Shown: piece after piece, positions 1 through 6,327 of the stretch
Numbering within the stretch: position 1 is the first letter of the stretch
Layout of the letters: each line of letters starts with the position of its first letter
Origin: Pseudomonadales bacterium
GTDB lineage: Bacteria; Pseudomonadota; Gammaproteobacteria; Pseudomonadales; JAHEIH01
Assembly (NCBI GenBank): GCA_023255355.1
Contig: JALRIU010000328.1
Location: 1-6,487 of the forward strand
Length of the DNA: 6,487 nucleotides
Reading direction: 5' to 3'
Made by a program: the position numbers and the translations under genes
The notes under the pieces: model-generated
What the model was told of the DNA's origin: nothing
The model's database searches: none
The model's input: the letters and a program-made list of their open reading frames with translations, nothing else

Positions 1-2
1 CA

Positions 3-1013
3 ACATACCCCGGTCGCTCTGCTGGCATGTTGGGGTTTTCACCCATTGGTGCCGATGAGCTTATTGATGCTTTGGGAATCAAGGCTCGCTGGTATAGCGG
101 CGGGATGGAAATTAGTTCTCAACTGGGTGCTGTGGTCGAGGCTGCTAATGCCGTGAGAGCAGGCTTGGCCCGCCATATTATTTGTTATCGCACCGTATAC
201 GAGGCGGCAGCATTGGCAAGGCCTGATGAATATCCCATGCAGCGGCGCGATCGCGTAGATAATTACAGTCAATGGTTTGCACCTTTTGGCGCTATTTCTG
301 CTGTTACTTGGACGGCTCAATATGCCATGCGCCATGTAAAAAAATATGGTTTAACCCGCGAACAGTTAGCGCAAATAGCTATTACTGACCGCGCCCATGC
401 AGCATTGAATCCCAGGGCATTAGTACAGCAGCCACTGACGATGGATGAATATATGAATGCCCGCATGATCAGCTCACCGCTTTGTTTGTTTGATTGTGAT
501 CGTTTCAGTGATGCTTCGACAGTCATTATTGTTTCCGCTGGCGATGCGCTCGATGAAGTTAAATGTCAACCGATTCGTATTGCTGCTAGTGCGGGAAGTG
601 TTGAACGGTTAAGTTGGGATCAAGCGGAATGGATGGCTTGCTACGCAACAGGCAAGGCTCTTTGGCATAATACCGATTACTGTGTTGATGATGTCGATAC
701 GGTGCAACTTTATGATGGATTTAGCTTTCAAGCCCTCGCATGGATAGAAAGCTTAGGGTTTTGTGAGGTTGGCGAAGGCGGCAAATTTATTGAGGGCGGC
801 CAGCGTATTTCCCTAGATGGTGAATTGCCATTTAATACCTTTGGAGGGCAAATTGGAGCCGGGCGTTTGCATGGGTTTGGATTTGCCCATGAGGCCGTCA
901 CTCAGCTTCGCGGCAATGGCGGTGCGCGGCAAATAAAAAAACAACCTAAAGTTGCTGTAGCTGCTTCTGGTGGTGGTCCTCTAGCAACTGCCTTGTTACT
1001 GACAAGAGATTAA
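3..1013 (+). CDS. Thiolase-fold lipid-transfer protein / Ltp-type aldolase-like (5' truncated)
   Basis: The gene is cut by the left window edge: the frame is open upstream of the ATG at 27 (reading TYPGRSAG before it), so that ATG is internal and the true start lies outside. About 336 residues are visible, against roughly 380-400 usual for the family. The C-terminal half carries the SCP2-thiolase/lipid-transfer signature: YDGFSFQALAWIE (711-749), GFCEVGEGGKF, LPFNTFGGQIGAGRLHG (828-878), QLRGNGGARQI and the final SGGGPLATALLL. By eye, the segment around 111-128 (ISSQLG) sits where true thiolases carry their nucleophilic Cys, and a Ser is there instead. This points to an Ltp2-like retro-aldolase, which cleaves a beta-hydroxyacyl-CoA side chain, rather than a classical thiolase. 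Such aldolases normally need a DUF35 OB-fold partner; none is visible here, but it could lie upstream. The stop is 4 bases before the next gene. Family assignment is firm; the reaction is inferred. Confidence 0.88.
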   Translation, partial: TYPGRSAGMLGFSPIGADELIDALGIKARWYSGGMEISSQLGAVVEAANAVRAGLARHIICYRTVYEAAALARPDEYPMQRRDRVDNYSQWFAPFGAISAVTWTAQYAMRHVKKYGLTREQLAQIAITDRAHAALNPRALVQQPLTMDEYMNARMISSPLCLFDCDRFSDASTVIIVSAGDALDEVKCQPIRIAASAGSVERLSWDQAEWMACYATGKALWHNTDYCVDDVDTVQLYDGFSFQALAWIESLGFCEVGEGGKFIEGGQRISLDGELPFNTFGGQIGAGRLHGFGFAHEAVTQLRGNGGARQIKKQPKVAVAASGGGPLATALLLTRD

Positions 1014-1017
1014 CTAT

Positions 1018-1731
1018 ATGGCAGTGCCAAATGAAATTTTAAAAGAGTTTCAAGGCTATCGTCGAAGTATTCACATCGATAGTAATGGGAGAAATGTTGC
1101 TTTCGCCGAGTTAGAAGATGATATTCATGCGTTTGCGGTAACACTGCACCATGATGGTTCGTCAATAGTTAACATTGAAGTGGATATCCGTCGTGCGCCA
1201 TGGTCAACCTGTCCTAGTGCAAAATCGGTTTTACAACGGGATATTGTCGGCCTTAAATTGAGCGATGTACGTAAATATCCTGACAAAGTACAACAGTGTA
1301 CTCATTTGATGGATTTAGCCATTTGGGCGGCTGGATATGCAAGCGAGGCAATCACGGTTGATTACGATGTGATGGTTAGCGATGCAAAAAATGGTGTCCG
1401 TCGCGCTGAAATATGGCGCGATAGCCAATTTCAATTAGGTTGGGATGAGAGTAACTTTATCCTTATTCAACCAACAGAAGTATCAGGATTGAACCTTTTT
1501 CAAATTAATGATTGGCTTAAAACATTGTCTTCTGAATTACAGGAAGCTGTGCGGATTTTACGGTGGGGCAATATGATTGCAAATGGTCGAGCGATGAGTC
1601 TCGAGGCCCAATCCGATGCGACAAAAATGCCGCCCAACTGCTTCAGCTTTCAACCTGAGCGAGCAGTTGAGGCTAAGCGTGTGGGAATCATACGCGATTT
1701 TAGTTTTGGTAAAGAAATACCACTTAATTAA
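1018..1731 (+). CDS. DUF2889 domain-containing protein
   Basis: This 237-residue protein matches the DUF2889 family as I know it: YRRSIHID (residues 14-21), the acidic ELEDDIHAF (31-39), HHDG (44-47), RRAPWSTCPSA (58-68), CTHLMDLAIWAA (94-105), and a C-terminal block with CFSFQPERA (208-216) followed by RDFSF. The function of the family is not established. Two conserved cysteines (65 and 94), a nearby His and acidic residues could form a metal or active site, but this is inference. It looks soluble, with no signal peptide or membrane segment. The ATG lies 4 bases after the aldolase-like gene, behind a modest AAGAG at 1004-1008, so it is very likely co-transcribed and translationally coupled. 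DUF2889 genes are, to my knowledge, found in catabolic clusters for steroids and related CoA-activated compounds, which fits this context. Confidence 0.85.
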   Translation: MAVPNEILKEFQGYRRSIHIDSNGRNVAFAELEDDIHAFAVTLHHDGSSIVNIEVDIRRAPWSTCPSAKSVLQRDIVGLKLSDVRKYPDKVQQCTHLMDLAIWAAGYASEAITVDYDVMVSDAKNGVRRAEIWRDSQFQLGWDESNFILIQPTEVSGLNLFQINDWLKTLSSELQEAVRILRWGNMIANGRAMSLEAQSDATKMPPNCFSFQPERAVEAKRVGIIRDFSFGKEIPLN

Positions 1732-1769
1732 ATAGTAGAGCGGCTTTGGCTGCAATGAGCAAAATGGGT

Positions 1770-1775
1770 AGGAGG
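1770..1775 (+). promoter_or_regulatory. Strong ribosome binding site deciding the amidohydrolase start
   Basis: A perfect AGGAGG sits 6 bases before the ATG at 1782. In-frame TTG (1746) and ATG (1755, 1764) lie upstream but have no comparable site, and they would add residues before the family's usual N-terminus. The start at 1782 is therefore preferred. Confidence 0.85.
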
Positions 1776-1781
1776 AATACC

Positions 1782-3101
1782 ATGAGCATGACAATGAACG
1801 ATATGGTTTTGATCAGTGTAGATGACCACATCAGTGAACCACCAGAAATGTATGATAACCATTTGTCGGGCCAAAACTTAGCCACTGCGCCGAAACTTCG
1901 CACCACAGCAGATGGTACCAACTATTGGGAATATCAAGGTATGCAAATGCCTTCGGTTGGATTGAATGCGGTCGTGGGTCGTCCTTTAGAAGAATACGGA
2001 ATGGAGCCGACTAGTTTCGATCAGTTACGTAAAGGTGTTTACGATGTGCATGCCCGTGTTGATGACATGAATGCTAATGGCATTGCGGCCTCTTTAAATT
2101 TTGGAACTGCTGTAGGTTTTGATGGTGGGAAATTTCACCAGGTTCCTGACAAGGATCTTGCCCGCATCCACTTACAAGCCTATAACGACTGGCATGTAGA
2201 CGAGTGGTGTGGTGCTTATCCCGACCGTTTTATTCCCTGCGCTATTTTGCCAACGTGGGATATGAAAGCAACACTAGCTGAAATTAAGCGTATGGCTGAT
2301 AAAGGCGTGCACGCAGTTTCATTAAATGAAAACCCCACTAAGCAAGGTTTGCCCTCAGTCCACAATGAATATTGGGAACCCATGTGGAAGGCTATCGTTG
2401 AAAACGACATGGTCATGAATTTGCATATCGGGGCGGGTAACCCAGTACCCCATGCTTCCCTGGAAACACCTATAGAAGCTTGGATTGCAACGATGCCAAT
2501 GTCATCGGCAGTTGGTGCTGCAGACTGGTTGAATCTCGACGCCTTGCGTCGTTATCCAGAAATGAAAATTTGTTTATCTGAGTGTGGCCTGGGTTGGATA
2601 CCTTATTTTATGGAACGTGCAGACTTCAGTCATTCGCGCCATCAGTTCTGGACCAATTCTAAGATGACCTTTGGTAATTTGAAACCAAGTGATGTCTTCA
2701 AACGTCAGTTTATGGTTTGTTTTATCGACGACGATTTTGGTTTGCATAACCTCGATTATGTTAACGAGGATATGGTGGCCTTTGAAACGGATTATCCACA
2801 CTCTGATACTCTGTGGCCCGAAGCGCCAGAACATCTATGGCGTTCAGTTCAGCATTTGAGTACAGAGCAGATCGATAAAGTAACCCACTTAAATAGTATG
2901 CGTTACTATAATTTCGACATGTTTAAAAATACTAAAAAATCAGATCTTACCGTAGGAGCATTACGCGCTAAGGCTAAGGCTGACGGTGTTGATTTGTCGC
3001 TTAAATCCAGTGGAGGAGCTAACCCGCTTGAAGGTACTAAGCGTGTGATAACTTCTGGCGATTTATTCAAGATGTTTGCCCATCACTCTCAGGATAAATA
3101 A
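1782..3101 (+). CDS. Amidohydrolase-2 family metal-dependent hydrolase (TIM barrel)
   Basis: From the ATG at 1782 the product has 439 residues. It shows the amidohydrolase-2 (ACMSD-related) pattern: an N-terminal strand with DDHISEPPEMY (residues 14-24), NLHIGAG (213-219), CLSECGLGWIPYFMERAD (264-281) and AFETDYPHSDTLWP (333-346). Likely metal or catalytic residues by analogy are Asp14/His16, His215 and Asp337, with His340 nearby. Members hydrolyse or decarboxylate carboxylate and amide substrates; the specific reaction is unknown here. Relatives in steroid and terpenoid clusters are, to my knowledge, annotated only as metal-dependent hydrolases. The enzyme is likely cytoplasmic, as no signal peptide is seen. 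The last 50 or so residues, after the LTVGALRAKAKADG segment (389-402), form a polar Ser/Gly/Lys-rich tail without recognised domain features. The gene follows DUF2889 by 50 bases and is followed by a hairpin-bearing 65-base gap. Confidence 0.9.
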   Translation: MSMTMNDMVLISVDDHISEPPEMYDNHLSGQNLATAPKLRTTADGTNYWEYQGMQMPSVGLNAVVGRPLEEYGMEPTSFDQLRKGVYDVHARVDDMNANGIAASLNFGTAVGFDGGKFHQVPDKDLARIHLQAYNDWHVDEWCGAYPDRFIPCAILPTWDMKATLAEIKRMADKGVHAVSLNENPTKQGLPSVHNEYWEPMWKAIVENDMVMNLHIGAGNPVPHASLETPIEAWIATMPMSSAVGAADWLNLDALRRYPEMKICLSECGLGWIPYFMERADFSHSRHQFWTNSKMTFGNLKPSDVFKRQFMVCFIDDDFGLHNLDYVNEDMVAFETDYPHSDTLWPEAPEHLWRSVQHLSTEQIDKVTHLNSMRYYNFDMFKNTKKSDLTVGALRAKAKADGVDLSLKSSGGANPLEGTKRVITSGDLFKMFAHHSQDK

Positions 3102-3115
3102 CCAGCTTTGGTTCT

Positions 3116-3135
3116 CAGGGGGCTTTTGCTCCCTG
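3116..3135 (+). terminator. Stem-loop in the amidohydrolase-CMD gap (possible weak terminator or processing hairpin)
   Basis: CAGGGGGC (3116-3123) pairs with GCTCCCTG (3128-3135) across a TTTT loop. This gives an 8-bp GC-rich stem with one G-T wobble. A short T run (TTTT at 3139-3142) follows after CCG. The T tract is short and offset, so full termination is doubtful; partial termination or mRNA stabilisation fits equally well. Confidence 0.5.
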
Positions 3136-3156
3136 CCGTTTTCAAATAATAAAATT

Positions 3157-3160
3157 GAGG
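3157..3160 (+). promoter_or_regulatory. Ribosome binding site deciding the CMD-like gene start
   Basis: GAGG lies 6 bases before the ATG at 3167. The in-frame TTG at 3155 and GTG at 3164 overlap or abut this site, so they are unlikely starts. Confidence 0.7.
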
Positions 3161-3166
3161 TTTGTG

Positions 3167-3802
3167 ATGAATCCAACCCAGCAAGAGTTGCGTGCACGTG
3201 AAGCCGAAATTATAGGTAAACCAGCACGAATTGAAGAATTACCTCGTGAAGAATATTTTGAAACCGCTATGCAGCAGTGGACTACATTGCGCAGCAATTA
3301 TGCTGGGAGGCAATTGGAGCCCGGCGACCCTGCAAACCTTCCTGCAATTTTCTTTACCATGTTAAGAAGAGCGAATACTTGGCAAAAAGTATCTGATCTT
3401 TCCATGGCATTGACTGGTCAAGCGGCTATCGATGTACGCAGCCGTGAAATTATTATTTTGCGCACCGGATGGTTGCTACAAGCGCCTTATGAATTTGGTG
3501 AGCATGTGACAAAATCTCGTGAAGCAAATTGTCTAACTGACGAAGAAATCAAACGCGTTACACTTGGTGCTGATCAGCAAGGTTGGAGCGACTATGAAGC
3601 AGCCTTGATAAAAGCAACAGATGAATTGATTGGCAACGCCATGATTTCTGACGAAACCTGGCAGGTGCTTGAAGAGCGTTGCTCGCCAGAAGTACTCATA
3701 GAAATTCCGTTATTGGTTGGTTTTTTCAGCATGATTGGTTTTATGCAAAATGCACTTAGACTTCCATTACGTGGTGTAAATAAAGGCTTGATGGCAATTT
3801 AA
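3167..3802 (+). CDS. Carboxymuconolactone decarboxylase (CMD) family protein
   Basis: The 211-residue product has the CMD/AhpD-like core: FFTMLRRANTW (62-72), DVRSREIIILRTGW (89-102), YEFGEH (108-113), a helix with LTDEEIKRVTLG (123-134), the SDYEAALIKATDEL stretch (141-154), SDETW (161-165), and a C-terminal GFFSMIGFMQNALRLP (185-200). The redox CxxC of AhpD is absent; the YEFGEH motif instead matches the non-redox 'YEW..H' subgroup, with Glu109 and His113 as candidate catalytic residues. The reaction could be a decarboxylation, a lactone or hydrolytic step, or an isomerisation. Subgroup members next to catabolic CoA genes are, to my knowledge, mostly uncharacterised. It lies 65 bases after the amidohydrolase and 11 before the MaoC gene, so it belongs to the same gene string. 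It looks cytoplasmic, with no targeting signal. Confidence 0.88.
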   Translation: MNPTQQELRAREAEIIGKPARIEELPREEYFETAMQQWTTLRSNYAGRQLEPGDPANLPAIFFTMLRRANTWQKVSDLSMALTGQAAIDVRSREIIILRTGWLLQAPYEFGEHVTKSREANCLTDEEIKRVTLGADQQGWSDYEAALIKATDELIGNAMISDETWQVLEERCSPEVLIEIPLLVGFFSMIGFMQNALRLPLRGVNKGLMAI

Positions 3803-3813
3803 AGAGAGCAAAT

Positions 3814-4266
3814 ATGGCTGGTTTATATTTTGATGAACTTGAAGTTGGGATGGTATTTGAACATCCCATTAGGCGCACGATTACAGAGACCGATAATGTG
3901 CTTTTTACTACCATGACCCACAATCCTGCTTATTTACATTTAGATGATGAATATTGCAAAAATGAAACTGAGTTTGGCCAGCGACTAGTCAATAGCTGTT
4001 TGACGCTTAGTTTAATGGTGGGTATTTCAGTGGCTGAGACGACCCTAGGTACGGCTGTGGCAAATTTAGGATGGGACGACGTGCGTTTTCCAAAACCACT
4101 ATTCCATGGTGATACTATTCGGGTGCAAACTGAAGTAGCTGAGTTACGCGAAAGTAAATCTCGCCCAAATCAAGGCGTGGTTACCTTTATTCATCGAGCA
4201 TTTAATCAACACGGTGAATTGGTAGCACAGTGTCGCCGTAGCGGCTTGCAGCTAAAGAGGCCTTAA
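3814..4266 (+). CDS. MaoC-like hotdog (R)-enoyl-CoA hydratase/dehydratase
   Basis: This single-hotdog protein of 150 residues has the hydratase-2 style motif THNPAYLHLD (35-44), followed by ETEFGQRLVNSCLTLSLMVG (51-70), ANLGWDDVRFPKPLFHGDT (83-101) and RESKSRPNQGVVTF (112-125). In ordinary R-hydratases the motif reads D-x-N-P-x-H-x-D. Here the first Asp is replaced by Thr35 and the catalytic-type His (His42) is kept, as I recall for relatives acting on itaconyl-, mesaconyl- or methylglutaconyl-type CoA esters. It probably adds water to a branched enoyl-CoA to give the hydroxyacyl-CoA used by the lyase encoded 2 bases downstream. That pairing matches the MaoC-CitE pairs known from leucine and itaconate breakdown (for example Rv2499c-Rv2498c in Mycobacterium tuberculosis). 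AGAGAG at 3803-3808 serves as ribosome site. Family is certain; the substrate is inferred. Confidence 0.9.
   Translation: MAGLYFDELEVGMVFEHPIRRTITETDNVLFTTMTHNPAYLHLDDEYCKNETEFGQRLVNSCLTLSLMVGISVAETTLGTAVANLGWDDVRFPKPLFHGDTIRVQTEVAELRESKSRPNQGVVTFIHRAFNQHGELVAQCRRSGLQLKRP
4256..4260 (+). promoter_or_regulatory. Ribosome binding site inside the MaoC gene end, for the GTG start of the lyase
   Basis: AGAGG, embedded in the last codons of the MaoC gene, lies 8 bases before the GTG at 4269. It supports GTG over the in-frame ATG at 4284 and implies coupled translation. Confidence 0.65.
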
Positions 4267-4268
4267 TT

Positions 4269-5159
4269 GTGATTTTAAGGTCAATGCTATTTATCCCTGG
4301 GGATAGCGATAAAAAACTGTCAAAAGGCGATGAAAGCGGGTCTGACGCTATTATCTTGGATCTTGAAGATGCCGTTGCCCATGAAAATAAAAAATTAGCA
4401 CGACAGAAAGTGGCAGGCTATTTAAAAGCAAGACCTCGTGAATCACGCTCTGTCAAAATCTTTGTCAGGGTAAATCCTCTGGATTCTGAGTTTTGCGCCG
4501 AAGATATCGCCGCAATAGTAGCCTGTCAGCCTGATGGAATAATGCAACCTAAAGCAGTCACGCCAAAGGATGTTTCTATCATGTCGGCGATGATTGATCA
4601 GGCTGAGCAAACCTCAGGTATCGAGCGCGGCTCGGTGAAAATCTTACCGTTAACCACAGAAACTGCCCAAGCACCTTTTCATTTGGGGGAATATGCTGCG
4701 GCAGACTTGCCCAGAATGATTGGCATGTCTTGGGGTGCTGAAGATTTGAGTGCGGCTCTTGGTGCAAGTACAAATCTCGACGCTTCGGGACAGTGGGCCT
4801 TTACCTATAAAATGGTGAGATCGATGATGTTGATGGCTGCCAGAGCCTGTGATGTTCAGCCAATTGAAACGTTGTATGCAGATTTTCGCGATATGGATGG
4901 GTTAGCGAAATCATGTCGTCAGGCACGTGCAGAGGGTTTTGTAGGTAGGCTTGCCATACATCCTGCACAGGTATCTGTTATTAATGATGGTTTTACGCCC
5001 TCCGATGAAGAAATTTCTTATGCAAAATGTGTGGTCGATGCTTTTGCAGCGAATCCAGGGGTCGGAACGGTTGGTCTTGACGGTAAAATGTTAGATGTCC
5101 CCCATTTAAAGCAAGCCAAGCAAACTTTAGCTCTTATCGAACAGTTAACTAAAAATTAA
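4269..5159 (+). CDS. HpcH/HpaI aldolase / CitE-type beta-hydroxyacyl-CoA lyase
   Basis: The 296-residue product reads as a CitE-like TIM-barrel lyase. The N-terminal MILRSMLFIPGDSDKKLSKG matches the family's usual start and supports the GTG codon. Then follow AIILDLEDAV (27-36), FVRVNP (65-70), MQPKAV (92-97), LPLTTETAQA (126-135) and GMSWGAEDLSAALGA (152-166). Glu131 and Asp159 are the expected Mg2+ ligands, and Arg67 a substrate-contacting residue. IHPAQVSVIND (230-240) and DGKMLDVPH (271-279) complete the pattern. Family members (malyl-, citramalyl-, (R)-3-hydroxy-3-methylglutaryl-CoA lyases) cleave a beta-hydroxyacyl-CoA into acetyl- or propionyl-CoA plus an oxoacid. All catalytic residues look intact. 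With the hydratase 2 bases upstream it forms a hydrate-then-cleave module. Which of these CoA esters is used cannot be told from motifs alone. The gene is too far from citrate lyase context (no CitD, CitF or CitC seen) to be a citrate lyase subunit. Confidence 0.92.
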   Translation: MILRSMLFIPGDSDKKLSKGDESGSDAIILDLEDAVAHENKKLARQKVAGYLKARPRESRSVKIFVRVNPLDSEFCAEDIAAIVACQPDGIMQPKAVTPKDVSIMSAMIDQAEQTSGIERGSVKILPLTTETAQAPFHLGEYAAADLPRMIGMSWGAEDLSAALGASTNLDASGQWAFTYKMVRSMMLMAARACDVQPIETLYADFRDMDGLAKSCRQARAEGFVGRLAIHPAQVSVINDGFTPSDEEISYAKCVVDAFAANPGVGTVGLDGKMLDVPHLKQAKQTLALIEQLTKN

Positions 5160-5175
5160 TAAGAAGGGTGAGAAT

Positions 5176-6327
5176 ATGCAGGTTGAACAACTTGTTGCTG
5201 CTGCACAACAACAATGCGGCTTAAATGATCTGGGCGATGACAGTATTTTAGGTCCTTTATGTGTTCTTGTTGATTCCATCAATCGAGAGGCGAAACTCAA
5301 TGAGCGTGGTGTGCAGAATGTGCAACGCACTTTAGTCGGGCATTTGATCAACAGAATGCGTATTGAAGATTATCTCAAGTCGCATCCTGATTTGATTGAG
5401 CGTGCGGTTGAGAAACCCATGTTTGTCTTTGGTTTACCGAGAACCGGGACTACATTGTTAATCAACTTGTTAAATACCGACCCATCAAGACGAAGTTTTT
5501 TGCGTTGGGAATCCATGGATCCAGTACCTCCGCCAAAACCAGAGGAGTTGCGTGCAGGTCCACGACATGACAAGTGTCAGGAAATGACAGAAATGTCTTT
5601 GAAATATGCCCCCCATATTTCAGCCATTCATCATGAAGATGCCGATAGCCCAACCGAGTGCCAATTTTTGATGGCGCCATCTTTTGTGGCTGAATACTAT
5701 GATTCGATGTACGACATTCCAAGTTATGGCCAGTATATGTTGTATCAGGCGGATTATTTACCTGCATTTAAATTCCATAAACGTTTCTTACAGTTATTGC
5801 AGGCAGAAACGGGAGGCCGTTGGACGTTGAAAAATCCATGGCACCCACTGTTTTTAGATGCGCTTCATGAAGTATACCCAGATGCTCAGCTTGTAATGAC
5901 CCATCGTGATCCGGTAGAGGTGGTAGGTTCGGCATGTAGTTTACTTAAAGCCGTGCGGCCGATGTTTAGTGATCATGTGGATATGATCGCTATTGGCCGT
6001 ACCTTGTTAGAAACCTTTGATGTGATGATAGAACGCACTATAGCTTATCGCGCAAAGCACGGTGAAGACAGTATTTGCGATGTGCAATATGTCGATATGA
6101 TGGCCGATCCTATCGGTGAAATAAAACGAATATACGCGCATTTTGGTGAGCAATTAACGCCAATAGCAGAACAAGCCATGCAGGATTTTATGGCGAACAA
6201 TCCCAAGGGTAAACACGGTAAGCACAGTTATAGCCTTGAAGATTACGGTCTCAATAAGTCCATGATCAAAGAGCGCTATCAAGGCTATATGGATCGCTTT
6301 AAGGTAAAGACGCGCCATAGCCACTAG
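5176..6327 (+). CDS. Sulfotransferase family protein (Sulfotransf_3-like)
   Basis: The 383-residue product carries the sulfotransferase P-loop FGLPRTGTTLLINLL (85-99), which binds the 5'-phosphosulfate of PAPS. The 3'-phosphate site follows as MTHRDPVEVVGSACSLL (241-257, with Arg244 and Ser252), preceded by WTLKNPWH (216-223) and VYPDAQLV. The C-terminal NPKGKHGKHSYSLEDYGL (342-359) resembles the conserved PAPS-contacting end of this group, where an H-x-Y-S-x-E-D-x-G-L pattern is common. The N-terminal 80 residues are helical and typical of the bacterial group. A GAAGGG-like site at 5163-5168 precedes the ATG at 5176, 16 bases after the lyase gene. By family it would sulfate an alcohol, but many bacterial members in sterol and lipid catabolic clusters are untested, and a different role cannot be excluded. 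It appears to be the last gene of the string. Confidence 0.88.
   Translation: MQVEQLVAAAQQQCGLNDLGDDSILGPLCVLVDSINREAKLNERGVQNVQRTLVGHLINRMRIEDYLKSHPDLIERAVEKPMFVFGLPRTGTTLLINLLNTDPSRRSFLRWESMDPVPPPKPEELRAGPRHDKCQEMTEMSLKYAPHISAIHHEDADSPTECQFLMAPSFVAEYYDSMYDIPSYGQYMLYQADYLPAFKFHKRFLQLLQAETGGRWTLKNPWHPLFLDALHEVYPDAQLVMTHRDPVEVVGSACSLLKAVRPMFSDHVDMIAIGRTLLETFDVMIERTIAYRAKHGEDSICDVQYVDMMADPIGEIKRIYAHFGEQLTPIAEQAMQDFMANNPKGKHGKHSYSLEDYGLNKSMIKERYQGYMDRFKVKTRHSH

Noticed and set aside
27..29. ATG at 27 as the start of the first gene
   Set aside because: The frame is open upstream to the window edge and the translated residues before it look like part of the same protein; the family is longer at the N-terminus.
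39..335. A 98-codon minus-strand open frame opposite the first gene
   Set aside because: It overlaps conserved thiolase-fold coding sequence and has no recognisable domain.
1746..1781. TTG (1746) or ATG (1755) as the amidohydrolase start
   Set aside because: The AGGAGG at 1770-1775 lies inside that extension and is ideally placed for the ATG at 1782.
4269..5159. Citrate lyase beta subunit (CitE) of the anaerobic citrate lyase complex
   Set aside because: No CitD, CitF, CitC or related genes are nearby; the MaoC neighbour fits a stand-alone beta-hydroxyacyl-CoA lyase better.
5462..5767. A 101-codon minus-strand open frame opposite the sulfotransferase gene
   Set aside because: It is antisense to conserved sulfotransferase sequence (P-loop and following region) and its product resembles no family; it is a shadow frame.
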